Source of the DNA: Roseateles hydrophilus
GTDB lineage: Bacteria; Pseudomonadota; Gammaproteobacteria; Burkholderiales; Burkholderiaceae_C
Length of the DNA stretch: 64,000 bases
Reading direction: 5' to 3'
NCBI RefSeq assembly: GCF_026712245.1
Contig: NZ_JAPPUY010000003.1
Coordinates: forward strand, 1-64,000
Shown: piece after piece, positions 9,299 to 19,400 of the stretch
Position numbering within the stretch: position 1 is the first letter of the stretch
How the letters are laid out: each line of letters opens with the position of its first letter
Notes under the pieces: generated by a model
What the model saw: the letters and a program-made list of their open reading frames with translations, nothing else
Database searches by the model: none
What the model was told of the DNA's origin: nothing
Made by a program: the position numbers and the translations under genes

Positions 9299-10094
9299 TT
9301 CCCGATGCCCGCAACTGCGCGACAGCCGACTCAGAAAGCTGACCAGACGACCGGTTGAATCCGCCGCTGATTGCAGTAATTCACCGGCGACTGCTTTGCG
9401 ACTGCCCAGCTGTGGGCCACGAGGCCGACTACATCGACAACGCGCTGGCCAGGACGCCACCGTCTGGCCTGAACCAATTGGCCTTCGCGGAACCCGGGGC
9501 GGTTAAAGCTTCCAGGCAGCGGCGCTGCGCGGTTCGAAGCCCGTGCGTTAGAACCGACCTGACGCAAGGGCCACCATTGCGACTGTCGCTGAGACGAAAT
9601 GTTTTCACGGCGGCTGAGTGTTGGCTGCTGGACTGACGAAATTTTGCCCAGATCACCCTTAGGGCGTCTTCCCCATCCTCGCGGCCCAAGCGGACCAGTT
9701 ACGGGAAGCGCTGCGGGAAACTTTCTACCCAGAAGCGGGAAACTTGAAAAGAACGACCCTGATCTGCAGCCCGGCAGCAGGAGTGGCCTGCCGGCTCAGC
9801 GCTGCACCACTGAACGGTGCTTACAACCGCATCGGAAAAGGGGCGACGCTTGGCTTCCGCCCTGCCTCAATCTCTACGCCTTGTTTGCGGTAGTCGTTAG
9901 CAACGCACGCTTAACGAAGCGGCCGTATGGGAGCACCAAGCCAGTCGAAGCTCCCGCCCTGCTTCCCCGGTTCGATGCTTCACCGCGAGTGGCAGCGTTG
10001 CGCCCAAACCTGACTCTCAGCAAATGAGCCGCAACCTAAGTTCACGCGAAAGACTGGGTCAAACTGGTAGGCCTTGAAAACAGGTCTAAATTAT
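9299..10094. other. intergenic region, decayed sequence
   Basis: About 800 bases with only weak, overlapping open frames on both strands and no recognisable domains or ribosome sites. It probably contains the promoter of the ravA-viaA pair at its left side. Composition is GC-rich again, in contrast to ravA-viaA. Nothing else can be supported. Confidence 0.5.
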
Positions 10095-10715
10095 TCAGGT
10101 CGATCGTGCGCGCAACTTGACCGCCCCGATCACACTTAGGCCCATGAACATGAATGCATAGCTCGCCGGCTCTGACACAGGAGAAGCCGCTTCATAGACA
10201 TATGTCAATACAGTTTCCGAAGAAATTGAATGTGCGCCAGTTTTGGTACCGCTTTCAAAATAGTACCAAGCACCTCCTGTTCCCTTTCCGGAACTCTGTA
10301 CTCCTGTGTAATACTGGTAGTTCGTGAGTCTCGTTAGAGCTGGTTCGTCTGAATACGTATGCGTGAACGTTTGGGAGAAATCGTTTGAGCCCGGCGCAAT
10401 TGTGTAGGAGCTATAAAACTGATACCGACTTGGATCCCATCCAGTGAAGAACGCTTCTCGGATATCTAGCGCATCCGCGCTGTTCTCACGCGTGCCTGAT
10501 ATTGTTTCGACTACTGAAATTGAAGTCAACTTTCCAAGCGATGAATCAAACGGGGCGTATCCCAGATAATTCCACCGCAGCGCAGAGACATTTCCATAGT
10601 AATCCCATACATTTACAGACCAATTTGACTTAAATGTTTGGGTAATTGTGACTGCGCTTGCGTTGAATGCCAAAAAGAGCGCCGAGATCATTGGCACAAC
10701 AAGTCGAATATGCAT
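10095..10715 (-). CDS. PEP-CTERM sorting-domain protein
   Basis: A 206-residue secreted protein. The ATG at 10715 follows a strong ribosome site (AAAGGGAGG) and starts a signal peptide, MHIRLVVPMISALFLAFNASA. The mature part is rich in Ser, Thr, Tyr and Trp. The C-terminus has the tripartite exosortase signal: VSEPASYAFMFMGLSVIGAV, with SEP in place of the usual PEP, a hydrophobic helix and a basic tail KLRARST. Such proteins are processed by exosortase/EpsH and linked to the cell surface or exopolysaccharide. No exosortase gene lies in the window. The gene is more AT-rich than its surroundings. Mature function unknown. Confidence 0.85.
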   Translation of the reverse strand: MHIRLVVPMISALFLAFNASAVTITQTFKSNWSVNVWDYYGNVSALRWNYLGYAPFDSSLGKLTSISVVETISGTRENSADALDIREAFFTGWDPSRYQFYSSYTIAPGSNDFSQTFTHTYSDEPALTRLTNYQYYTGVQSSGKGTGGAWYYFESGTKTGAHSISSETVLTYVYEAASPVSEPASYAFMFMGLSVIGAVKLRARST

Positions 10716-11083
10716 GGATCCTCCCTTTGATTCGATTGCCTTCGCCAAGGCTGATAACCTGCTTTTTAAGTATAGATCGATCGAGAGCGAAGGCGATTTG
10801 TTTCTTGGCCACTTCGAATTTCAGCAATGGGCACCTTGCTGACGACGGCCTGCCGATCCGCATCTCGGAGGCAGGTCAGTGCCCAAAGCCGAAATTGACC
10901 CGAGATACAGAGCTACCGTGCCTGCCGCTTGCGACAGGCTTGACGGGCTTCGTGATTCACCCCTAGCAGGCTTTCATCGGATCACACTCAATGCCAAAAG
11001 CGGTCGCGTGGCATAGCTTGTCGCCGCAGCAGCATCGCACCGCCTGCGCTTTGACACGTTTCGTCGCCGTCATTTCCTACAAA
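10716..11083. other. intergenic region between PEP-CTERM genes
   Basis: About 370 bases. Contains, near 10875-10892, CAGTGCCCAAAGCCGAAA, the reverse complement of a motif (TTTGGGCAC) also seen near 12070 and 56190. No gene was found. Confidence 0.4.
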
Positions 11084-11842
11084 TCATTTCAGACGATCGG
11101 CACCGGGAATGGTTTGGGCACTACGGAAGAGCACTAGGCAAAGCATGCCTGCAATGAACGATGCCAAAGTTGTGGGCTCTGGGATTGGGGCGACATCACC
11201 ATTGCGAACTGCAACGGCATGAAGGTCGAGAGACTTCAGGGAATGCCCTTGTTCCCCGTAGGTGTTCCAGAAGCGAAAAGCCCTCGAGGGATCTACAGCG
11301 TACAAAGCATCAATCCAGTAGAAGCTACCAGTGGCCATGTTCTCGAACGGACGGTTATCCGAGTTGGATGCGTAGACCTCGGGCGAGAATGCAGCGTGCC
11401 CTAAGGTGACGTAGTAAAGATGACCAATCTCGCTTGCATCTCCCCAACCTTGACCTGGGCGTGAGTAGCCAATGTCCGTTGAACCGTCTGTCGAAAAGCG
11501 ATAGTCGAAGGCAAGACCGTTAACCGGCCTGATGCCGGGTAGCCGCCAGTCCGAGAATCCACCAAAGGTAAGGGATTCCGCCCAATGCTTTGCCTCGATC
11601 CAGTCCATCCCGCCATTGGCATTGGCACCGGCGAACTTGCTGGTTTTCGCCAGATTCCAGTCTTTCAGCCATGTGATGTCCAAAACGGTGTCATAGAACG
11701 CGTCGGTGATCCCGTCTTGATTCAGGTCCCTGCCTTGCAGCGTTGCTTCCCATGTGCCAGGCGAAGCTATCGCATTCTGACCCAGGCCCCCGATCAGCAA
11801 AGCGGCGGCGCCGACGATGCGTGAACCAGCGAGCAGTTTCAT
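11084..11842 (-). CDS. DUF1566-type PEP-CTERM protein
   Basis: A 252-residue secreted protein with ribosome site AAAGGGAGG before the ATG and a signal peptide (MKLLAGSRIVGAAALLIGG...AIA). The central part matches the Lcl/DUF1566 pattern: WIEAKHWAESLTFGGFSDWR, LP, then a variable region and a final GHSLKSLDLHAVAVRNGD strand. The C-terminus carries a PEP-CTERM signal: PIPEPTTLASFIAGMLCLVL followed by basic residues. Family members are surface or exopolysaccharide-associated proteins of unknown biochemical role, sorted by exosortase. It shares its ribosome-site style and orientation with the neighbouring PEP-CTERM gene, but 370 bases separate the two, so a separate promoter is likely. Confidence 0.9.
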   Translation of the reverse strand: MKLLAGSRIVGAAALLIGGLGQNAIASPGTWEATLQGRDLNQDGITDAFYDTVLDITWLKDWNLAKTSKFAGANANGGMDWIEAKHWAESLTFGGFSDWRLPGIRPVNGLAFDYRFSTDGSTDIGYSRPGQGWGDASEIGHLYYVTLGHAAFSPEVYASNSDNRPFENMATGSFYWIDALYAVDPSRAFRFWNTYGEQGHSLKSLDLHAVAVRNGDVAPIPEPTTLASFIAGMLCLVLFRSAQTIPGADRLK

Positions 11843-12119
11843 TGTTCCTCCCTTTGTTTTATGAAGTCACATGGTAGGGGAGTTAACGTGACGATCGCCT
11901 ACAGCCCCCAGGGTTCGGGGGGCGCCGCTTGGTTCACCGGGGATGGTGCAATCTGTAACTCGGCCAACTCGCTGCGAGCCCCTCGGCGACATCGGGCAGT
12001 GCGCCCCGCCTCGACGGATGGCAGATCCCGCTGCAGTGCCGTCTGCCGATGTCCAACTTAGACTTCGGCTGTGGGCACATTGCGACCAGACGGACGCCGG
12101 TCGCGACCGTCAGCATCCG
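11843..12119. other. intergenic region with dispersed repeat
   Basis: No gene. From about 12062 the sequence (GGCTGTGGGCACATTGCGAC and on for about 60 bases) is similar to 56184-56245 (CGCTTTGGGCACATTGCCGC), roughly three quarters of positions matching by eye. This suggests an old dispersed noncoding repeat. Confidence 0.4.
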
Positions 12120-12190
12120 CTGCCATGCTGTCCTTACCACCCATCGCGAAAGGTACCGGCAGGGCAGCAAAGACGTCGCCGCCCGATCTA

Positions 12191-12967
12191 TCAAAGCGTC
12201 TTCGTCAGCAACACCGCCAATCGCGCGGCCGCCGCGCTCAGCCGTTCGGCAAGGACGGGCCGCCACCGCTCGAAGTAGCTGTCCGGAACCATCCGTTCCT
12301 CGGGATAGAAGTCGGGCGCAGCGGCTACCCGGCAAGCTTCCGACGCCCAATCACTGGGTTTGCCAACCGCCTGAGGCGCTGCAGCGGTCGTCACCGCCGC
12401 CCGGAGCTGCTCTTCACCGCCTGGCCAGTTGAGGATGACGCCGCCGTCCCACAAGCTGTGCAGGTTGGTGCCGCGGTTGAAGGCTCGCAGCTGGAACAGG
12501 TTGCCGCCCTTGTCGTCGGCAAATCCTGCGTGCAGCGGCTGATGGACATCACCGACGAGGTGCACGACCCACTTCAAGGCCGTCAGCCGTTCCTCAGCCG
12601 GCTGGACGCTGGCGAGCACGGCCAGGTTGCGCTCCAGCGCCTCGACGACACATTTGCCCTCAGGGCAGTCCCGCGCCTGCTCGTAGGTGCAGTCACCCCC
12701 TCGCGCGAAGTTCACGTAGTGCCATGCCGCCGTGCTGGGCGAACGGGTCTCATCCGCCCATGTCGCGATCGACACCAGCGTCGCCCCCGGCTCCAGCTTC
12801 AGGAGTCCCTGCACCTTGGCTCTGGTGGCGGCCGACAGCTTGGCTTCCGCCAGTTCAGCGATCAGGCGATGTCCGTTGGCGCCCCAGGCGTTCGCCTGGT
12901 CTGGCAGAGAAACCAGGGCAGCAATCCCGGCAGCCATCAAGACACGGATGGCAGAGTTCATCGACAT
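12191..12967 (-). CDS. S1/P1-type secreted nuclease, copy A
   Basis: A 258-residue protein with a signal peptide ending ANA, so that the mature enzyme starts with the tryptophan of WGANGHRLIAELAE, which is itself a zinc ligand in this family. Other ligands are visible: H in GHR, D in TWADETRS, H in AWHYVNF, and H/D in WVVHLVGDVHQPLHAG with D in FADDKGGN. These trinuclear-zinc enzymes cut single-stranded nucleic acids and remove 3'-phosphates outside the cytoplasm. By eye it differs from copy B (22394-23170) at about 15 of 258 residues and keeps every ligand, so it is probably functional. The terminator-like hairpin following copy B is degenerate here. Confidence 0.9.
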   Translation of the reverse strand: MSMNSAIRVLMAAGIAALVSLPDQANAWGANGHRLIAELAEAKLSAATRAKVQGLLKLEPGATLVSIATWADETRSPSTAAWHYVNFARGGDCTYEQARDCPEGKCVVEALERNLAVLASVQPAEERLTALKWVVHLVGDVHQPLHAGFADDKGGNLFQLRAFNRGTNLHSLWDGGVILNWPGGEEQLRAAVTTAAAPQAVGKPSDWASEACRVAAAPDFYPEERMVPDSYFERWRPVLAERLSAAAARLAVLLTKTL

Positions 12968-13005
12968 TTATTCAAGCACTGTTGAGAAGATCCGCTTCGT
13001 ACGCG

Positions 13006-13134
13006 ATGGCTCCGCAGCGTCATCCGAAGCGATGCGTAGTCGAAGGCCACTTCCTCGCCTTAAGGCGCCTGCGGCAACTCCAGGTATTCCTCATGCACCG
13101 GCGCATCCCTGAGCAAGGTCGGCGTGCTCCTGAG
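13006..13134 (-). pseudogene. fragment of dnaE2
   Basis: About 130 bases closely matching 23605-23731, inside dnaE2 (about residues 869-911, including VHEDYLELPQAPEGEE). It is detached from any start or stop and carries substitutions. It is the remnant of a duplicated nuclease-dnaE2 junction, now truncated on both sides. Confidence 0.8.
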
Positions 13135-13430
13135 GAACTGACGCTGTCCATAGGCGACGCCGCTGTCGGCAAGCATTGAAATTGGTCGGACGCTCTTGCC
13201 CAAGGCGTTCGAGGCGGTCCATGTCTGGGGGTGGCAGGCCCCTGAATGGAAGCCGGCGCTGCGACTTAACTAGCAAAGGTCGTCAGTCTCCCGGTCTGAC
13301 TCGTTTCGGGCTGGATACGTCATAGCAACGCATTGTGTGGAGGCCCTCACCGGACCTTGCTACTCTCGTGCCTCTTGAGGCCGTACTAACAACTCAAAGA
13401 CACGTCGGCGGACGCTGTGGTGGAGGGAAT

Positions 13431-16400
13431 ATGGGCGAGGGTAATCCCTATAAATCAGAAGATGCCAGCAAGCTTGCTGGCGAACTTTTCAACGGCAAGC
13501 TTTCGGTAGCCCAGGCGCTGGAGCGGTTGCGCACGAGGCTCCTCGACCTGACTATGCGCAATCGCCTGCTGAACTATCGGCACCCAAAGGCGCTCTCCGT
13601 TCAGTTCACAGACGATCCTGACCTCAGCGTTTTGTTTGAGCGGCTGGTGGAGGGCAAGTCAGTCCCGCTGGCTTACGTGCCGGACCCGCCTCACGAGCGG
13701 TACGACAACGGCAGGAAGCCTGACGTGCGCGTCTACGCCCGTGAAGTCGGTATCGGCACATCGGTAGACATTGGGCCTTCCGCGGCTAGCACTGCCTACA
13801 AGCGCGTTGGCGGACTGCAGGTGCTTCAGTACCCGGTCGAACTGGAAAAGCTCGCTCGCAAGATTTCATCCGAAGCGCGCACGGTCGTCGAAGAGACCGG
13901 AACGAACATGCTGTACCTCATGTTCGGCTTCCTCGAGTACTTCGACCGCGAGGACTCGGAGAAGCCGGTTCACGCACCTCTGCTTTCTGTGCCGGTGAAC
14001 CTCGTCCGAGGCCGTATTGACCCGGAGTCGCGCACCTATCTCTACGAGTTGCAGCACTCGGGTGAAGATGTTGCTGAAAACTTCACCCTTCGCGAGAAGT
14101 TCCGCCAGCAGTTTCGTCTCGAGCTGCCGATGCTGGAGGAAGACGACTCACCGGAAACCTACTTCGCGAAGATCACAGCTGCGGTCTCCAAGCGTGCAAA
14201 GTGGAGCGTGAAGCGGCGGCTTTCACTGGGGTTCCTGTCCTTCGGCAAGCTCGCTATCTGGGCGGACCTGGATCCGGAGAAGTCAGCAAACCTTCTGGAG
14301 AGCGAGCTGCTGCGCAGCATCTTTGAGGGTGCGCGAGCAAGCCCTACCGATGCGTTTCATGCCGAGGATTACGTCATCGATGAGCATCCCGATGGCGAGC
14401 TGCCTCTCATCTACGACGCTGATTCATCCCAGCACAGCGCCATCATTGACGTCAAACACGGCAAGAGCCTTGTCATCAACGGCCCACCGGGGACCGGAAA
14501 GTCGCAGACCATCACGAACATCATCGCCACCGCTATGGCGGCAGGCAAGAAAGTCCTGTTCGTATCTGAGAAGCTGGCTGCCCTGGAGGTCGTGAAGCAG
14601 CGACTTGAAGCGGCTGGGCTGGGGGACTTCTGCCTCGAGCTGCACAGCCACAAGACGCAAAAGAAGCAATTGCTGGAGAGCATCCAGCAGCGGATGACAC
14701 GTACGTACCGGCATCCAGCTGGGTATGAAAAGAGCCTGGAGGTGCTGCGCGAACGCCGCGGGACGTTGAACAGATACGCACAGTTACTCGGGAGCCGCAT
14801 CGGGAACAAGCTCGATCTCACGGTTCACGAGCTCTTTTGGGCTGCCGAGCGGCGCAGGCGTGAGCTCGGCTCGGAAGTCGACGGTGTGTCGGGTCTCATC
14901 CTGACTCGGGCTGCTTCATGGAGTGCGGAGGTCATCGATAGGCACCGTATGACCCTCCGTGACGCTGCAGTGGCCCTTGGCGAGCTTGGGTGCTTGCCAA
15001 AGGACTGCGGTTGGCTTGGGTTCAAGCCGCGTCTGCTGGTCAAGGGCGATGAGCTCGTCATTCTGGAAGCCCTTGAAGAGGCGCTGAAGTTTGCCGGCGC
15101 GATGGAGAGGGACTCAGACGAGCTGAAGATAGTCTTCTCGAGCTCGCCCTGGAGCATGAATCAGCTGCGCAATGCGTACGAGCCAGTAAGGGCGCTTGCA
15201 GACGTAGCGCGTCCTCGGGAAGGTGAGCTCCTGGAGCGGATGTTCGACGGCGGTCTCGAAAGCTTAATTCGTGCACGCGCTGAGGTGTCCCGCTTAAGCG
15301 GTGCGCTGCTCAAGGCCCGAGCATTGGAGAAGACTGCAGACGCAGCTTTGCTGAGGCGTGACTTTGCTGACGCAGACCAGCTCCCGCAAGCGATTTCTGA
15401 CGCCAATGAGGCATTGAGCTCCGAGGGGGCCAGCCGGGGCCTCAAAGAGCTTTTGGGGCTCTCATCGCAGGTCGCCGAAGCGGTTTGCGCAGCGCAATCG
15501 AGCCTCGAAGGGTTTCAAGCCATCGTTCCGAGCAATCCTGAAGTCCTACTTAGCAAGCTTCAGCAGGCCAGGGACACGCCAGCAACTGCGCCTTGGGCGA
15601 CAGTCCCAGCGAGTGAGCTGGAAGGTCTGGCGGCGCAAGCTGAGGCCGTCGCCCGTGAGACCCAGGCCGGACTGGACCAGGTTCATGGTGTGCTCGGTGA
15701 AAGTCGAATCAAGTTCGATGGCCGGGTCGAGGAACTGCAGGCACTTCTGGACGGAAGGGGATTGCCGGAACTGTTGCCCGAGGCCCCCGTTGATGCAGCC
15801 ACGCTCGATGAACTTCGCCGGCTATCGTCTAGTGGTTGGCAGGACTGGACCGCCGAACAGTTCACCCAGACGGCTCGAGAGATAGGGGAGTTGACGGCAA
15901 ACGCTGGGGAAGCGTCAGAGGAGCTGAAGGCTTTCTTCTCTCGAATCGGGATTCCGGTCGACCTCACTCGAGCCGGGCTTGAGGCGATCGAGGCGTTACT
16001 AACGGTTTCGGTCGAGGCGCCCCAGGAGTTGTTGTCCTTCCGGGGGCCTGGGCTCGAGCGGCCCGACTTTCCTGACTTGGCGATTCGTGCCGAGGAGGCG
16101 AACAAGGCCGTGGCTGCCAAGGCATCCAAGGTTGCGGCATCGTTCCACATGGATGCTCTGCCGGACGATGAGGAACTGCAGACCCACCTGCGTGTACTCC
16201 GCCGGGGCGATGGCTTCTTCAACTTCATGAAGAAGGACTGGCGCCTGGCTAGGGCGGCCTTCCGAAGCTGCTTCAAGGGGGAGGCCAAGCTCAACGCCTC
16301 GGGGATGGCGGCACATTTCGGCTCCGTTCTTGCTTGGCGGACCGCCCAGGAAGAGTTTGTCCATAGTGAGACGTTCCGAAACGCGCTTGGGTCCCTGTTC

Positions 16401-19400
16401 CTTGGCGTCAAGACTGACTTCAACAAGGTCCGAAGACTGAACGGATGGTTGCGCGCTGGCACGCCAGCGTTGATGGCAACTGACCTTGCCGGCCAGGTGA
16501 ATCTAAATACCGTGGCTGAAGCGCATCTCTCACTGTTGTCAAGCAACGCCCCGCGGATCCGCGTGTGGCTCTCAAGGCTTCGAGATGTTTCCAAAAGGGC
16601 AGCATTGCTGCCCGGAGTCGACCCTGCTTTGGCGCGGGCGCGTCGTATCGAGGATTTGGTCAAGCCGCTGGAGGCGTATGCACGGTCCCTGGGCGCCAGC
16701 GCCGAGCTTCTGAAGTCAACCGTGCGCCCCATTGCCTCGGTTGGTCGGGCGATTGAGCTGCTGGAGATCCGTCGTAGGCTCAATGAGCACGAAGGCGTTC
16801 TCCGTGCACTCCTGTCTGCCCCTGCTCGCCTGGCGCATGCCGGCGCCGCACTGGGTTTGTCAGGCTCGCCCTTGTCCTATTACGCGGTTGCCGAAGGCGT
16901 TCAGCACCTTGCAGGCAAGGCGTCAGTGGCATCCCAACTGGCAGGCTTTCTGAGCGCAGAGGTGGGCCAGAAAGCCAGCGTCACCTCGTCCTTGCGGTTT
17001 GTCGAATCGTTCCTGACGGTGGAGCACCTGGCGCGTGCGTTCCTGGCCAGCGATGTGGCTGAATCGATGGGCGCACATGCGTTTTTGGCCCGAAGGCTGG
17101 CCCAAGCGCGCTCAGTGGCCGCTGCAGCCCGTCTGCTGGAACCGTACTCAAGACCGTTGATTCCGCTGCGAGCAGTGGTTGAGTCGATGACAGCGTCGAT
17201 GGAGTCGACAAAGGCGCTTGCCGGCATCACGGCTGACCCAAGCTTCCAGAAGTTCTTTGGTTCCTTTCTAGACGGGCTGAACACCGACGAGGCGGCTTTG
17301 GAGGCTTGCATCACCTGGGCCACAGCCGTTGCTGGTGTCGCAGAGAAGCTGCCTGCGGGCGTGGCGAACCGCCTACTCCAGCGAGATGCAGAGGACTTGA
17401 TGTCAGTTCTGCTCAAGTGCGTGGTGTCAGGGAACGAGTCGTTCGGCCTTTACAAAGCCGCGATGGACGCGTTCGCCGACAAGGGAAACCTGGACTGGAA
17501 GGTCTGGGGTGGCGCTCCTTGCCCAACTGACGCGGTGACTAGGTTGAACAAAGCCATTGCTGCAGCGCCTGCGCTAATCCCATGGTCTAAGTTCCACGCA
17601 GCAAAAGACGACGCCAGTGGGGCTGGCCTCGCTGAAGTGCTGGCTCGCGCTGAGCAGGGCAGGCTGAACCCCACAGCTTTGGTCCGCGGCTTCGAGTACG
17701 TTGTCTACCGGAGCATCGCGCGTGGCATCCTGACTGAGCATAAGGAACTCGCACGCTTCGCCGGGGCCGGCCATGAGCGGCTGAGAGGAGAGTTCGCTTC
17801 GCTCGATTTAGAACTCGTCAAGCTGAACGGCGCGATGTACGCGGCCAAGGTGGACAAGGCCAAGAAGGTGGAGCGGGGTGTTGCTGGGGGCAGGGCGGGT
17901 GACCTGACGGAGATGGCCCTCCTCACGAAGGAGACAAACAAGCAGAAGCGTCACGTGCCAATCCGCCAGTTGCTGAAGCGTGCGGGAAAGTCCCTGCAGG
18001 AGCTCAAGCCGTGTTTCATGATGGGCCCGCTGTCGGTCGCCCAGTACCTGGAGCCCGGCTACCTTAAGTTCGACCTAATCGTGATGGACGAGGCATCGCA
18101 GCTAAGGCCGGAGGATGCCCTTGGCGCCATCGCGCGGGGCAGCCAGTTGGTGGTTGTCGGTGACCCCAAGCAGTTGCCGCCAACGAACTTCTTTGACCGG
18201 TTGCTGGATGCAGATGACGAAGACCCCGAGGACACACCGTCAGTTGTGGACGGTGTGGAGAGCATCTTGGGCATCTGTGAGCATCTCTACCGCCCGGTGC
18301 GCACGTTGAGGTGGCACTACCGCTCGAAGCACGAGTCGCTCATTGCGTTCTCGAACGCGCAGTTCTACGACGGACGCCTGGTCGTGTTCCCGTCGCCCTA
18401 TCAGCGCAACCGCCGCCTGGGGGTGAACTACCGCTATGTCCAGAACGGCCTGTACCAGGGCCGGCGCAACGTACCTGAGGCTCAGCGAGTAGTTGATGCC
18501 GTCGTCGAGCACATGCTCTCGGCGCCCGAGGAATCGCTTGGCGTTGTCACGCTGAACCAGACTCAGCGCGAGTTGATTGAAGACCTGCTCGACCAGAAGT
18601 CGCGCGACGTGAAGGGCGTGGCCGAGTACTTGGAGCGGCACGAGAAAGCCGGCTGGAAGTTCTTTGTCAAAAACCTCGAGAACGTCCAAGGCGACGAACG
18701 GGACGTCATCTTTGTGTCCTCGACCTTCGGGAAGGCGCCCGGCGCGAAAGAGGTTGCCCAGTACTTCGGCCCCATCAACTTGCCAGATGGCTGGCGCCGC
18801 TTAAACGTGCTCTTCACCCGTGCGCGACGTCGCATCGACCTCTTCACTTCGATGCTGCCTTCGGACGTGAGGGTGGATGAGAAGGCAAGCCTTGGTCGGA
18901 GGGCTTTCCGTGAGTATCTGGAGTACGCGAAGACCGGACTCTTGCCTGGTCCGAAGCCAACAGAGACGACGCGAGACGCGGACAGTGACTTCGAGCTTGC
19001 GGTCGCAGATGCGCTCCGGGGCGCAAACTACGACGTGCAGTTGCAAGTCGGTGTAGCGGGCTACTTCATCGACCTCGGCGTTCGCCACCCGGACCGCAGC
19101 GGGGAGTACTTGGCCGGTATCGAGTGCGACGGAGTGATGTACCACTCCAGTTTGTCCGCGAGGGACCGAGACCGGATCCGCCAGGAAATTCTTGAGCTGA
19201 TGGGGTGGCGTGGCCGGCTCATCCGAGTGTGGTCCACAGACTGGTTCGCCGACCCCGCGGGGCAGTTGGCTCGCTTGCAGGCATTCCTTGAGCAACGCAA
19301 GGTTGAGGACCAAGGGCAGCCTCCACCGTTCAATGATGCGGACTTCCTGCCCGAAGTCGAATTGCCTGCGGAAACCGCCGCGACGGAGAACGTAGGTAGC

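Larger units (their letters stand above)
12120..13134 (-). repeat. direct repeat, copy A (S1/P1 nuclease plus dnaE2 scrap)
   Basis: This segment is homologous, in the same orientation, to about 22325-23731. It contains the S1/P1 nuclease gene, about 40 bases upstream of it, then jumps across a deletion of about 390 bases (23207-23600 of copy B) into a short piece of dnaE2. Homology stops near 13134 (23731 in copy B). The two copies bracket the helicase/HNH segment. The deletion junction lies at a shared GATGGCT, suggesting a microhomology deletion. Confidence 0.8.

Noticed and set aside
12071-12985. 304-codon plus-strand frame over S1/P1 nuclease copy A
   Set aside because: Antisense shadow; the minus-strand gene has a signal peptide and all zinc ligands. 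A similar shadow occurs at copy B.
15683-16783. 366-codon frame antisense to the giant helicase
   Set aside because: Ser/Arg-rich shadow translation with no start signal; the plus-strand helicase frame is continuous across it.
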